From positions 3,968,001-4,032,000 of the forward strand of contig NZ_CP125370.1 of the NCBI RefSeq assembly GCF_030034735.1: a stretch of DNA of 64,000 nucleotides, given 5' to 3'. Within the stretch, counting starts at the first letter, position 1; each line of letters opens with the position of its first letter. Shown piece after piece: positions 1-8,873 of the stretch. Made by a program: the position numbers and the translations under genes. The DNA comes from Paenibacillus sp. RC334 (lineage in GTDB: Bacteria; Bacillota; Bacilli; Paenibacillales; Paenibacillaceae). A model generated the notes under the pieces. The model made no database searches. It was not told where the DNA came from and saw only the letters and a program-made list of their open reading frames with translations.

Positions 1-41
1 TCGATCGGTTTAAAAAAGTTGAGGCTGTATTTTTTCTTCAT
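1..41 (-). CDS. 5' end of a gene running off the left edge
   Basis: An AAAGGAGCG ribosome binding site on the minus strand lies about ten bases before an ATG at position 41. The readable start is MKKKYSLNFFKPI, after which the window ends. The basic first residues could begin a secreted or membrane protein, but too little is visible to name a family. Confidence 0.45.
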   Translation of the reverse strand, partial: MKKKYSLNFFKPI

Positions 42-196
42 TGATGATCAACGCTCCTTTTCAGAATGAAAAATCCCAACGCAGTTGCTAGGGCAAGATT
101 CATTCGCTTATTCTCATTATGTAATTCATTGATTCCTGTTCCCATTAGGGAATGTCCTATAGCGCTACAGGAAATCCCTCGTTCTATGGAAAGATA

Positions 197-228
197 CAAA
201 AAAGCCTCCCTCTGCCAAAGGGAAGCTT
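197..228 (-). terminator. Rho-independent terminator of modAB
   Basis: On the minus strand, AAGCTTCCCT and AGGGAGGCTT pair around a short loop and are followed by a run of T. It lies just downstream of the modB stop codon. Confidence 0.8.
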
Positions 229-239
229 ATATGAAGTGA

Positions 240-917
240 TTAATTGTTCTTTTGGCCCGTTAACAGGAGCATGATAAAAGAAATGAGTATGATGGAGCAT
301 GTCCAGGCCCAGGCCATAGGAAGATGACCAGAATCCACCGCAACATAAATGGCCGTCGGAATGGTCTGGGTTTTGCCCGGAATATTTCCGGCAATCATCA
401 GCGTAGCACCAAATTCGCCCAGACCGCGGGCAAAACCGAGTATAAAGGCCGCTTTAAAAGAAGGGAAAATTAAAGGGAAGGTGATATATCGGAAAACCTG
501 CCATTCACTTGCACCCATCGAACGTCCCGCGTTTTCCAAGTCCCGGTCAACAGAAGACAATCCCATTCTCAGCGTCCGATAGACAAGAGGAAAAGCCACT
601 ACCACCGCTGCCACAACCCCAGCCCACCACGAGAATACAATTGGTTCGCCAAACCATTGTTCTACAATACGTCCCAATCCACTTTTTCGTCCAAGCAATA
701 TGAGCAGTAAAAAGCCAACAACGGTCGGTGGGAGTACCAAAGGCAGCATAAGCAAGGTTTCAACGGCCGTTTTCCCTCTAAATAGCCCCAAACGAGACAT
801 TGACCATGCCGCAAACAGGCCTATTATGATTACCAGAATGCTGGATAACAGTGCCACCTGCAACGATAACAGGATAGGAGGCCAATATTCATTCCAATCT
901 ATAGCTTGCATGCTCAC
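240..917 (-). CDS. modB: molybdate ABC transporter permease ModB
   Basis: Membrane channel subunit of a molybdate importer, 225 aa, the usual ModB length. The sequence has about five hydrophobic segments and the cytoplasmic EAA loop near residues 130-150 (ENAGRSMGASEWQVF), which docks the ATPase. The start overlaps the modA stop (ATGA at 914-917), so the two are translationally coupled. No modC ATPase gene follows: the operon ends in a terminator. The permease must therefore borrow an ATPase encoded elsewhere, or modC has been lost. The family assignment is firm; substrate choice between molybdate and tungstate is inferred. Confidence 0.92.
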   Translation of the reverse strand: MSMQAIDWNEYWPPILLSLQVALLSSILVIIIGLFAAWSMSRLGLFRGKTAVETLLMLPLVLPPTVVGFLLLILLGRKSGLGRIVEQWFGEPIVFSWWAGVVAAVVVAFPLVYRTLRMGLSSVDRDLENAGRSMGASEWQVFRYITFPLIFPSFKAAFILGFARGLGEFGATLMIAGNIPGKTQTIPTAIYVAVDSGHLPMAWAWTCSIILISFIMLLLTGQKNN

Positions 918-1765
918 TTCGGTATGGTAAATCCATACTTAGCCATAATATTCAGAGATTCTTGTGATTGAAGGTATGCATAGAAATCCTCGGCCTCTTG
1001 AGTGTGCTTTGAAGCTTTGACAATTCCGATGGGGTACTCAACAGATGAATAGGTTTTAGGGTCCATCTCAAAGGCGATTTTCGCCTTTTGCGAAGTCAAT
1101 GCATCTGTTTTATATACAAATCCGACATCAGCGTTTCCAGTCTCCACATATTGCAGCACTTGTCTAACATCTTTTGCCTGAACCAGCCTGCTCTGCAATA
1201 CGTCCCATAGCTTCGTGTTCGTCAGCGCTTCCTGTGCGTATTTGCCTGCAGGGACACTTTCAGGAATGCCAATCGCCACTTTTTTTACCCCTTCCTTGGT
1301 TAAATCCGTTACACTCGCAATGTTCATCGTCCCGTCTGCAGGAATAACCGTTACCAATTCGTTCGTCAGCCATGTTTTTTGTTTATCGCTCTCTATTAGC
1401 TGCTGATCTACGAGAGACTTCATGTTTTTCTTCGAAGCGGACAAAAACAGGTCTGATGGTGCTCCTTGCTCAATCTGCTTTTCCAGCGCACCAGAGCCAC
1501 CAAAGTTGAAATTCAATTTGACATCTTTATGAGTTGGCTCGTACAAATTCTGGATTTCTTTGAGCGCATCTGTTAAGCTCGCAGCTGCGGAAATGGTCAG
1601 TTCAACAGTTTCAGCCTTTTTCGAAGAATCCTGGCTGGAAGACTCGTTCTGGACCGTGCTGCTAACATTTGAAGCTGATTGTTGCTCCGCACCGCACCCT
1701 GAAAGTAATAACACAATGGAAAAAACAAAAAAGAGCGTCTGGCTATGTTTAATAATTTTTTTCAT
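914..1765 (-). CDS. modA: molybdate-binding lipoprotein ModA
   Basis: Extracellular solute-binding protein that delivers molybdate to ModB, 283 aa. The N-terminus is a lipoprotein signal with the lipobox LLLSGCG, so the mature protein should be anchored at Cys24. After a Ser/Gln-rich linker come typical ModA motifs: LTISAAASLTDAL, FNFGGSGALEKQIEQGAP and, later, NADVGFVYKTDA. A clear AAGGAGT site precedes the ATG. It is the first gene of a two-gene operon with modB. Confidence 0.93.
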   Translation of the reverse strand: MKKIIKHSQTLFFVFSIVLLLSGCGAEQQSASNVSSTVQNESSSQDSSKKAETVELTISAAASLTDALKEIQNLYEPTHKDVKLNFNFGGSGALEKQIEQGAPSDLFLSASKKNMKSLVDQQLIESDKQKTWLTNELVTVIPADGTMNIASVTDLTKEGVKKVAIGIPESVPAGKYAQEALTNTKLWDVLQSRLVQAKDVRQVLQYVETGNADVGFVYKTDALTSQKAKIAFEMDPKTYSSVEYPIGIVKASKHTQEAEDFYAYLQSQESLNIMAKYGFTIPK

Positions 1766-1842
1766 TTTGTTTGACTCCTTAAGTTTAGTCTTTCTTGATA
1801 TGATGGATTATATTTTGAGCTGCGCCTGTCTCGTACGTTCGA

Positions 1843-1998
1843 TTAATGTGCAATTCTCAAGAAGAATATGATTAAAAATATCTGCTGTACCGGCTCAAAG
1901 CCGTTTGTGATCAAGCGTAATTCCTTTAGTATCTCTATCACAGCCTGATGCTCGTCTTGCAGTTTGGATACATACGGATTCAGCGTTAACTGGATCAT
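1843..1998 (-). CDS. small 51-codon ORF, possible hemerythrin-like remnant
   Basis: An AAGGGGAAG site lies eight bases before an ATG and opens a 51-aa frame that includes KLQDEHQAVIEILKELRLI. The spacing of EH and the leucine pattern resemble the first helix of hemerythrin/HHE proteins. The frame then ends in a hydrophobic tail (IFLIIFFLRIAH), which looks like a truncation or frameshift. It lies between hemY and modA. It could be a genuine small protein or the broken start of a longer gene; no function is claimed. Confidence 0.35.
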   Translation of the reverse strand: MIQLTLNPYVSKLQDEHQAVIEILKELRLITNGFEPVQQIFLIIFFLRIAH

Positions 1999-2067
1999 GT
2001 TCTACTTCCCCTTACAACTTGAACTCATCCGGGAGCTCTCTCTTCTAAAGCAGGAAATGCCTTGTCA

Positions 2068-3486
2068 TTAAAAAGCTGAAATCAGCTGTTCAGCCGCTTC
2101 TTTCCCTTGAGCGATACAATCTGGAATTCCAACGCCTCCATAACCAGCACCACATAAAAATACATTTGGAGAATACTGAGATAAATCATATCTAACCTTT
2201 GCCAGATACTCCTTGTGTCCAATCGGATATTGCGGCATCGATTGATTACACCGACTAACTTCGGCGAATTCCGGTTCCGCTTCCAAGCCCATTAAATCCT
2301 TCAAGTCTTTGCGCGCGGCATCCACAAGCTCAGCATCCGTCATCTGTATCCATTCCTGTGCGCCTGCATGTCCGATATATGCTCGTAACAGCGTATATCC
2401 TTCTGGAGCAGTATGGCTCCACTTTGTCGAGGACCACGTACATGCTGTGATCTTTTTACCTTCCTTGCGCGGCACCAAAAATCCGGTTCCCTCAAAGGCA
2501 AGATGAAGCTCTGTATTTTTATAAGCAAGGGCAATATTGGCTACCGAAACGTAACTGATCTTATTGAGCAAGCTGACACTTGCAACACCGGAAAATAATT
2601 TAGCCGCCACAAAGGCTGGAACAGCGCAGATCACTGCATCTGCATCTATGACTTGTCCATGATCCAGGATTACCTGATAACCGTCCTCTTTTCTTACTTC
2701 AGCCACACCCTGTCCCATCACAAAATGTACGGTATGCAGCCTCTCCTTTAGCCGCTCCACGATTGTAGATAAGCCTTGTCGATAGGAAAGAAACATGCTT
2801 TTCTTGGCGATATCCGGCAGTTTTTCTTGTACAGCCGACTTTCTCCCCGCTCCTTTAGTCATACCTTTAATCAGACTCCCATGCTTCTGCTCCATCTGCT
2901 TAAATTGAGGGAAGGTTGACATCAGGCTAAGAGAATGTGTATCGCCAGCGTAAATTCCAGACAGCAGAGGTTCTGTAATCTGATCCAGAACTTCTTTGCC
3001 AAGGCGCCGCTTGATAAAATTTCCCAGAGACTCGTCCATATCGCCTTTCTTCGCCGGGATGATTAAATCCAGGGCTGCCCGTGCTTTTCCCAGCGGAGAG
3101 ATAAGTCCCGTCCGAATGAAAGGGGTAAGCTTCGTTGGAATGCCCAGAATGAAGCCCATCGGCATCGTGTGAAGCTTGCCCTTATGCAAAATGCAGGCAG
3201 ATTTGGCCTTCGGGTTTGTGGATACCAGCTCTGCTTCCAGTCCCAATTCCATGGTCAGCTCCAACATGGCCGTTTTTCTGGCCAGAAAAGCATCCGGTCC
3301 TTTTTCGATCATAAAATCGTTTTGGCGAACGGTTTGCAGCTTTCCTCCCAGCCGGTCGCTTTTCTCAACCAGTGTAATCTCTACCTCCACTTGCTTCTCC
3401 TCAGCCAGCTTTTTCACGTAAAAGGCAGCACTTAAACCACTTATTCCTCCACCGAGAACAACGACTTTTTTAGGACTTTTTTTCAT
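2068..3486 (-). CDS. hemY: coproporphyrinogen III oxidase (HemY/CgoX type)
   Basis: FAD enzyme of 472 aa that oxidises the porphyrinogen ring in Gram-positive heme synthesis. The dinucleotide-binding motif VVVLGGGISGLSAAFY is at residues 8-23, followed by a VEKSDRLGGK segment. The C-terminus has the second FAD signature, NVFLCGAGYGGVGIPDC. The start overlaps the end of the upstream radical SAM gene by four bases (ATGA at 3483-3486), so the two are coupled. In Firmicutes this family acts on coproporphyrinogen rather than protoporphyrinogen; that detail is family knowledge. Confidence 0.93.
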   Translation of the reverse strand: MKKSPKKVVVLGGGISGLSAAFYVKKLAEEKQVEVEITLVEKSDRLGGKLQTVRQNDFMIEKGPDAFLARKTAMLELTMELGLEAELVSTNPKAKSACILHKGKLHTMPMGFILGIPTKLTPFIRTGLISPLGKARAALDLIIPAKKGDMDESLGNFIKRRLGKEVLDQITEPLLSGIYAGDTHSLSLMSTFPQFKQMEQKHGSLIKGMTKGAGRKSAVQEKLPDIAKKSMFLSYRQGLSTIVERLKERLHTVHFVMGQGVAEVRKEDGYQVILDHGQVIDADAVICAVPAFVAAKLFSGVASVSLLNKISYVSVANIALAYKNTELHLAFEGTGFLVPRKEGKKITACTWSSTKWSHTAPEGYTLLRAYIGHAGAQEWIQMTDAELVDAARKDLKDLMGLEAEPEFAEVSRCNQSMPQYPIGHKEYLAKVRYDLSQYSPNVFLCGAGYGGVGIPDCIAQGKEAAEQLISAF

Positions 3487-4586
3487 AAAAGCTCTTTTCC
3501 TTCCTTAGCCCCAGGCATATAGGCACAATAAGGGTCACTCTCCAAATAATCTCCTGTTATTGCAAAAGCCCTTGCTCTGGAGCCTCCACAGACGGTATTA
3601 AATTCGCAGATTCCACATTTTCCTTTAAGCAGAGACTTATCTCTAAGCCTGTTCATGATCGGAGAGTGCCGATAAATACGTGCCAGACTATCCATTCGTA
3701 CATTTCCACATGCAAGGGGCAGGAAACCGCTCGGGTACACCTCGCCGATATGACTGATAAAAACAAATCCATCTCCATCATTTACGCCTTTAGGGGCACG
3801 TCCCAAAACATCTGCCCTTTTTTGCTCGAACGTTGCACTGTTCTTACCTGCTCTGTTCTTTTCCTGCAGTACAACCCTTCGATAGTGAGGTGCTTCTGTA
3901 GCCTTTACACCGTAAGGCATCTGTTGTTGTATTTGATACAACCACTTCATTACAGCTTCATGCTCATCAGGAGTAATCATATCTTTCTCCATACCACGTC
4001 CGGTTGGAACAAGGAAAAACAAGCTCCATAACACCGCCTGCATTTCCTTTACCTTTTCTGCAATTTGCTCCAGATCGTGAAGGTTGTACCGGGACACCGT
4101 CGTATTCACTTGAATAGGAATGTTCATTTCCTTCAAATAACCAATTCCCCGCATGGTTGTATCGTAAGAACCCACAGTCCCCCGAAAATGATCGTGAATA
4201 TCTGCACATGAACCGTCCAGGCTAAAAGCCCACCGTGATAAGCCAACTTGCTTTGCTTTTTCGACCGCTGCTCGTGTCACTTTAGGGGTGGCACTGGGAG
4301 TTATGGAAACCGACAGCTTTTTCTCTTCAATTGCATATTGAGCCAACTCAAATAAATCAGGACGCGATAACGGATCTCCACCTGTGAAAACCACCAGCGG
4401 ATGATTCATTTCAGCGATTTGATCCATCAGTTGCTTGCCCTCCTCTAATGTCAGTTGACGAGGATCAGGCTTATACTGGGCTTCCGCTCTACAGTGAAGG
4501 CATTTTAAAGCACAAGCTCGCGTTACCTCCCAAATGACGATAAACGGGTTCTCGCGATAATCTCGTGGTGTTTCCAAAGATATCAT
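3483..4586 (-). CDS. radical SAM/SPASM protein next to hemY
   Basis: 367-aa radical SAM enzyme. The cluster-binding motif is CALKCLHC (C-x3-C-x2-C) near residue 26, followed by the GGDPL stretch that contacts SAM. A C-terminal SPASM-like cysteine set is visible (CGNV, then CGICEFNTVCGG and CAY), which would hold auxiliary iron-sulfur clusters. The architecture matches the AhbD/PqqE/heme-modifying group. Overlap with hemY by four bases suggests a role in heme or tetrapyrrole metabolism, but the substrate is unknown. Confidence 0.85.
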   Translation of the reverse strand: MISLETPRDYRENPFIVIWEVTRACALKCLHCRAEAQYKPDPRQLTLEEGKQLMDQIAEMNHPLVVFTGGDPLSRPDLFELAQYAIEEKKLSVSITPSATPKVTRAAVEKAKQVGLSRWAFSLDGSCADIHDHFRGTVGSYDTTMRGIGYLKEMNIPIQVNTTVSRYNLHDLEQIAEKVKEMQAVLWSLFFLVPTGRGMEKDMITPDEHEAVMKWLYQIQQQMPYGVKATEAPHYRRVVLQEKNRAGKNSATFEQKRADVLGRAPKGVNDGDGFVFISHIGEVYPSGFLPLACGNVRMDSLARIYRHSPIMNRLRDKSLLKGKCGICEFNTVCGGSRARAFAITGDYLESDPYCAYMPGAKEGKELL

Positions 4587-4601
4587 TGATGTCTCTCCTT
4601 T

Positions 4602-5453
4602 TTAGAAATATAAAAACAACACAGATACATAGAGCATCAATGAAAATCCAATTTCAGCCATGCCAACTTGTTTTGCCTTTAATTCGAATTTAGGAAGCCA
4701 TATAGCTCGTAATAATAAAATTAAAAAAGGAGCGACCAAAAATACCTTTATCCAGGCAGCAAACAGCATAATGATCAGATGATAGATGACAGAAGCATAA
4801 TAGTAGCGTGTATTTTTTCTTTCACGGATGATCGTTTTAACATAAAGAGCAGTTCCTGTAAAGTAAGACACCAAAAGCAAAAATAGCTCCGTGGATATTC
4901 CCCAATCCCCTGCTTCTCCAATATGAACAACAGGGTAAATAAAAGAACAAAAAAGTATAATTGCGGCAATGTCATTGAGCAAGGCACGTTCATTTTTCAT
5001 TTTTGCATAGTACTACATATTAGCCATAAAAAAGAACAGCAGCAGAACTCCATACCAGATCAACGCAGGCTTAACCCATATCAGTGAAGCTAAAAAGGGA
5101 AGGAGTATCGCTCCGTATACAACAACTGGTTTTCGGTATCTTTCACGGTTACCTGTTTTGATCCATTGGAGGACAGGAAAACTGAATAAATAGATAAAAA
5201 ACCAGCACATGAATAGAGGTATATGAATGAATTCCCCTTGAGAAGCCGCTAAACCGAATAAAAATGGAAGAATGAGCATGGCCCATGCTCCATGCTGATT
5301 AGGTATGTATCTACTGATCCCCTTCAAACCCTTGATCCTTTTTTCACAATATTTATCATCCTTATTGCTTCGGTTAATCGATGCATCATCCATTCCCCCA
5401 AGATTCAATTTTTCACCCTCTCTAATTCTAAGTATTCTATTCAATTGAACCAA
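4602..5453 (-). pseudogene. ywiC: ywiC-like membrane protein gene interrupted by an in-frame TAG
   Basis: Two frames, 5013-5453 and 4602-5000, are the two halves of one YwiC-family integral membrane protein. The first half carries the family start PNQHGAWAM and ends ...FFFMANM. A TAG follows at 5013-5015, then YYAKMKNERALLND continues in the same frame. The stop is therefore one amber codon, not a frameshift. The first start is uncertain: TTG at 5453, or an internal TTG after GAGAGGGTG. The second half could be re-initiated at the ATG at 5000 but lacks a good binding site. It precedes the radical SAM and hemY genes, a context seen with anaerobic metabolism genes. Confidence 0.75.
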
Positions 5454-5801
5454 TCAGGGAGTTCCCTTTTTCTTATGTGGGAATAGCCTAGCCGGAGAAA
5501 CAACGCTGTTGGCTCATCATGCCATTCATTAAGGGGGCTATCCGGCACCCTCGACAAGACGGCGGAAGTGGAGGAATTACTCAGAATAAAAAAATTAAAA
5601 GTGGCACGCCAGGCGGCACACCACTTGATCAAAATTGTTCACTACCGCCAAGGTCACACCTCAGTTGCAGCAGTTTGAAAAGTTGTCCAAGCAGGTTCCT
5701 CTAAAATAATACTAAAGCTACATGTACTATACATGGCTTTTAATCAAGAGAGCCACTCTTTCAGATGGAAAAATCCATTTTCGAAGGAGTGGCTTTTTTT
5801 G
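5454..5801 (+). other. 348-bp gap with a possible degenerate gene remnant
   Basis: No intact gene. A plus-strand frame around 5540-5668 reads TLDKTAEVEELLRIKKLKVA and continues in a helical, lysine-rich pattern to a TGA. An adjacent frame then supplies QQFEKLSKQVPLK and a stop, as if one gene end had suffered a frameshift. A plus-strand terminator follows at 5746-5792, consistent with a former plus-strand gene. The family was not recognised. Confidence 0.3.
5746..5792 (+). terminator. Rho-independent terminator (plus strand)
   Basis: AGCCACTC and GAGTGGCT form the stem, flanked by TTC/GAAG pairing, and are followed by seven T. The orientation fits the degenerate plus-strand frame upstream rather than mtnN. 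Confidence 0.6.
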
Positions 5802-6560
5802 CTAACGTCCGCTAGATTCACTAAAATTATCGTATGCAGCTACAAGAGCTACAACCACGGCTGCCGAGTTGGTCGCAGCCAAGTCAAGATTGGAGTCAAA
5901 AGTACCTGCTGCTTCTGCGCCGGCAAGATCAGACAGAGAACGAACAGCCAAAAATGGGACACCAAACTGATACGCTGTCTGGACGACCGCGGTCCCTTCC
6001 ATATCCGTCACCTTGGCTTCCGGAAACTGGCTGCGAATAAAATGGACCCGCTCCGCTTGATAGATAAAGGAGTCTGCTGTCGTAATCAACCCGGTAACGA
6101 TCTGCCCCTCAATCTTGGTTTCTGCCAGAGTTTCTGTCGCAAAATCAAGCAGCGCTTGCTCCACCGGATAACTTGCCGGCATCTGTGGCACCTGCCCGTA
6201 GGTATAGCCGAACGCCGTTCCATCCACATCGCTGTAAGTCAGCTCGGTCGCCACTACGACATCCCCAACACGAAGCGCTGGATCAAGCCCGCCAGCAGAC
6301 CCGGTATTAATGACAAGCTCCGGGTTAAAGCGCTCAATCAGCAGCGCCGTAGTCAAGGCTGCGTTCGCTTTACCAATTCCCGATTGCAGCAGAACAACTT
6401 CCTTGCCCTGAAGACGACCTGTATAAAAAATTCCATTCGCGATCCGGGTCATGCTTATCCCTTCGATCTGCGCTTTCAAACCTGCTATTTCTTCTTCCAT
6501 GGCTCCGATAATGGCTATACTCACAGTTCGTTTCTCGCTCCCTCCATGAATTCCCTGCAT
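5802..6560 (-). CDS. mtnN: 5'-methylthioadenosine/S-adenosylhomocysteine nucleosidase
   Basis: Hydrolyses MTA and SAH to adenine plus the thioribose or ribosylhomocysteine, recycling SAM by-products. The frame gives 252 aa; the conserved part starts near residue 14 with IAIIGAMEEEI. Family motifs include VINTGSAGGLDP, ALRVGDVVVATE, and the active-site segment DMEGTAVVQ followed by VRSLSDLAG (catalytic Asp). The start is uncertain: the ATG at 6560 or a GTG directly before SIAIIG. It follows an aminotransferase gene with a 6-bp gap, and metQ lies upstream, which together suggest methionine salvage. Confidence 0.93.
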   Translation of the reverse strand: MQGIHGGSEKRTVSIAIIGAMEEEIAGLKAQIEGISMTRIANGIFYTGRLQGKEVVLLQSGIGKANAALTTALLIERFNPELVINTGSAGGLDPALRVGDVVVATELTYSDVDGTAFGYTYGQVPQMPASYPVEQALLDFATETLAETKIEGQIVTGLITTADSFIYQAERVHFIRSQFPEAKVTDMEGTAVVQTAYQFGVPFLAVRSLSDLAGAEAAGTFDSNLDLAATNSAAVVVALVAAYDNFSESSGR

Positions 6561-6566
6561 TTTAGT

Positions 6567-7754
6567 TTATTTTTTAAAAATGCCCGTTGCGGCTATTCTC
6601 TGCACCGCCTCCAGTAGCCGTTCTTCACTGTTCACCAGACTCACCCGCACATAGGATGCTCCGGCAAGACCAAAGCCTTCGCCGGGAGCCACTGCAACAT
6701 GGGCCTCGTCTAATAAAAAGTCCGCAAAAGAAGCGGAGGTATAGCCCTCAGACACCTTGAACCAGGCGAAAAAAGTTCCTTTGGGTGCGGCTACATCCCA
6801 GCCAATACCACGCAACGCCGCAATGAGAACATCACGTCGCCGTTCATATAATGCAGCCAGCTCCCGCACCGGCTCCTGCGAGCCCAGCAATGCCGCCGCT
6901 CCCGCATCCTGTACCGCTCCAAAAACAGTGCTGTAGGCATGCGTATGATAATGCTTGAGCGCACCGATGACAGATGCGTTTCCAACAGCAAAGCCGAAAC
7001 GCCAGCCCGCCATGTTGTACGTTTTGGAAGCCGTATACGTCTCGACACCACATTCCTTGCCGCCGGGGATTTGCAATAGACTGAGCGGCTTATGCCCCTC
7101 AAACCCAAGGGCACCGTAAGCAAAATCGTTCATAACCGGAAAACAGTACTCAGCGGCATAGTCCAACGTCTTCGTCAGAAAATCCGTAGTAGCCACGGCG
7201 CCAGTCGGATTGTTCGGATAATTAATCATGAGCAATTTGACCTGTTGGGCGATTTCTTCCGGCACCGTGGTATAATCAGGCAAAAATCTATCCTTCTCAT
7301 GGAGCGGAATCGTATGGATACGGGCTCTTGCCAGCGCAGCAGCGGAAACATATTGCGGGTATGCCGGGTCGGTGGTCAGCAACCAGTCACCGGGATTTAG
7401 CAATGCCTGCGGAATCCCCATTACGCCTATGGCGGAGCCGTTGAATACGGCAACCTCCCGATCGGGATCAAGCTCCACCTGATACTCCCGTTTATAGAAC
7501 GCGGCGACTGCCTCCAGTGTGCTTTTTTTCCCGTGAAAAGGCGGGTAGCCCTGATTTACCGGTTGATCAACTGCTTCCTTCAAAGCGCTGATGATATGCG
7601 CCGGTGTCTGCTGATCCGGGTTGCCGGCTGCCAAATTGATTACATCTATTCCTCTGCTTTTATACAGATTCACTTTGTCGTCAATTGCGCTAAAATAGTT
7701 GTCAGGCAGCGCCTTGACGAGATCAGAGGATGAAAAAATCACGTTCATCTCCAC
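6567..7754 (-). CDS. PLP-dependent aminotransferase, class I/II
   Basis: 395-aa fold-type I aminotransferase. The substrate-loop motif NLAAGNPDQQTP is near residue 40, NYPNNPTGA near 180, and the PLP lysine lies in TASKTYNMAGWRFG near 240. The conserved arginine is in SYVRVSL near the C-terminus. The neighbours metQ and mtnN make a transaminase acting on methionine or its keto acid (KMTB) plausible, as MtnE does in the salvage pathway, but the sequence alone does not fix the substrate. Confidence 0.88.
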   Translation of the reverse strand: MEMNVIFSSSDLVKALPDNYFSAIDDKVNLYKSRGIDVINLAAGNPDQQTPAHIISALKEAVDQPVNQGYPPFHGKKSTLEAVAAFYKREYQVELDPDREVAVFNGSAIGVMGIPQALLNPGDWLLTTDPAYPQYVSAAALARARIHTIPLHEKDRFLPDYTTVPEEIAQQVKLLMINYPNNPTGAVATTDFLTKTLDYAAEYCFPVMNDFAYGALGFEGHKPLSLLQIPGGKECGVETYTASKTYNMAGWRFGFAVGNASVIGALKHYHTHAYSTVFGAVQDAGAAALLGSQEPVRELAALYERRRDVLIAALRGIGWDVAAPKGTFFAWFKVSEGYTSASFADFLLDEAHVAVAPGEGFGLAGASYVRVSLVNSEERLLEAVQRIAATGIFKK

Positions 7755-7812
7755 CTTTTATCCATAAGATACAGGCTGACAGTGCCAGCTCGCAGAAGAC
7801 AATAAACTCATA

Positions 7813-8652
7813 TTATTTGAAATAGCTTGGCAGCTTATAGCCTTCATAAACCGGATTCGATTTGATGTACTTTTGGAATTCATCCGAATGATACCCCTCA
7901 ATGATGTCTTTGACGAATGGCTTGTCCTTGTTCTTGCTATCCACAGCGACCACGTTCGTGAACGGGTCTGTCATTTTTTCAAGCTGCAATGCCGAGGTCA
8001 GCTTCATTCCATTCGAAACGGCAAAGTTCCCCTGAATAGCGGCAAAATCAACATCCTCCAGTGCGCGCGGTCCCTGTGCAGGGTCGGTCGCCACAAATTG
8101 CAAATGATGCGGATTAGAGATAATGTCGTTCACCGAGGTTTGCAGTGGATCAATATTATCCTTTAACGTAATCCAGCCCACTTCCTTTAAAATATTCAGC
8201 GCACGCAACATATTGACTGGCTCGTTCGGCAGGTTGATTTGAGCACCGTTGCTGACTTCGTCAAGGCTGGTATGCTTGCTGGAGTACAATCCCATTGGCG
8301 GAGTCGGAACCTGCACAGCTCCAATCAGATCAATATTCTCCCGCTTATTCATAGAATCCAGATAGAGCGAATGTTGGAACACATTAGCATCAATATCTCC
8401 ATTAGCCACAGCTACATTGGGCTGAACGCCGTCTGTAAATTCTTTATATGTAATCTTGTAGCCCTTCTTCTCCAAATACGGAGCCACTCCATTCTTGAAC
8501 TGATCACTATAAGGACCTGGATTAAAACTGATATGCAGTGTCTTCTTTTCTTCACTCGCAGCATTTCCCGTCGTATTCTTACTGCCACAGCCAGAGATAA
8601 AAAGTGCGACTGCTCCCACCAGCAGTATAAATGGAACCCATTTTTTCTTCAT
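7813..8652 (-). CDS. metQ: methionine-binding lipoprotein MetQ
   Basis: 279-aa NlpA/MetQ family lipoprotein. The signal peptide ends in the lipobox LFISGCGS, so the mature protein should begin at Cys21. The family start LHISFNPGPYSDQF follows. MetQ presents methionine to the MetNI importer, but metN and metI are not beside it. The gene heads the metQ-aminotransferase-mtnN cluster and has its own sigma-A-like promoter. No S-box riboswitch was recognised in the roughly 220-bp leader. Confidence 0.92.
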   Translation of the reverse strand: MKKKWVPFILLVGAVALFISGCGSKNTTGNAASEEKKTLHISFNPGPYSDQFKNGVAPYLEKKGYKITYKEFTDGVQPNVAVANGDIDANVFQHSLYLDSMNKRENIDLIGAVQVPTPPMGLYSSKHTSLDEVSNGAQINLPNEPVNMLRALNILKEVGWITLKDNIDPLQTSVNDIISNPHHLQFVATDPAQGPRALEDVDFAAIQGNFAVSNGMKLTSALQLEKMTDPFTNVVAVDSKNKDKPFVKDIIEGYHSDEFQKYIKSNPVYEGYKLPSYFK

Positions 8653-8742
8653 TTCGATTTCTCCCCCCTGATATCATCTGTTTTTTGTTGAGCTAGAATG
8701 TTGCAGCCCAATCAAATTCCGAGTAATCTTATGTGTTTATAA

Positions 8743-8772
8743 ATACTACAATGATATTTTGATAACTGTCAA
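8743..8772 (-). promoter_or_regulatory. sigma-A promoter of metQ
   Basis: On the minus strand TTGACA (8772-8767) and TAGTAT (8748-8743) are separated by 18 bases, about 90 bp before metQ. Confidence 0.6.
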
Positions 8773-8829
8773 CAATATTTGATAACACATCTTCTGCATA
8801 ATAAAAAAAGGACCGCTTTTCGCAGCATG

Positions 8830-8857
8830 GAAAAAGACGCTCCCATTTCGGAAGCGC
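8830..8857 (-). terminator. Rho-independent terminator of the stalk/VWA gene
   Basis: Minus strand: GGCGCTTCC, loop, GGGAGCGTC, then TTTTT, directly after the stop of the 701-aa gene. Confidence 0.75.
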
Positions 8858-8873
8858 CTTTCAACTGTACTAT

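Noticed and set aside
5441..5632. 63-codon minus-strand frame before ywiC
   Set aside because: No binding site, and it overlaps the probable plus-strand gene remnant, which has the better codon pattern.
5733..6617. 294-codon plus-strand frame opposite mtnN
   Set aside because: Arg/His/Cys-rich antisense translation of the nucleosidase gene, without family motifs.
8653..8873. S-box (SAM) riboswitch before metQ
   Set aside because: The leader is too short and AT-rich and lacks the conserved stems and GA-rich core; only a plain promoter is visible.
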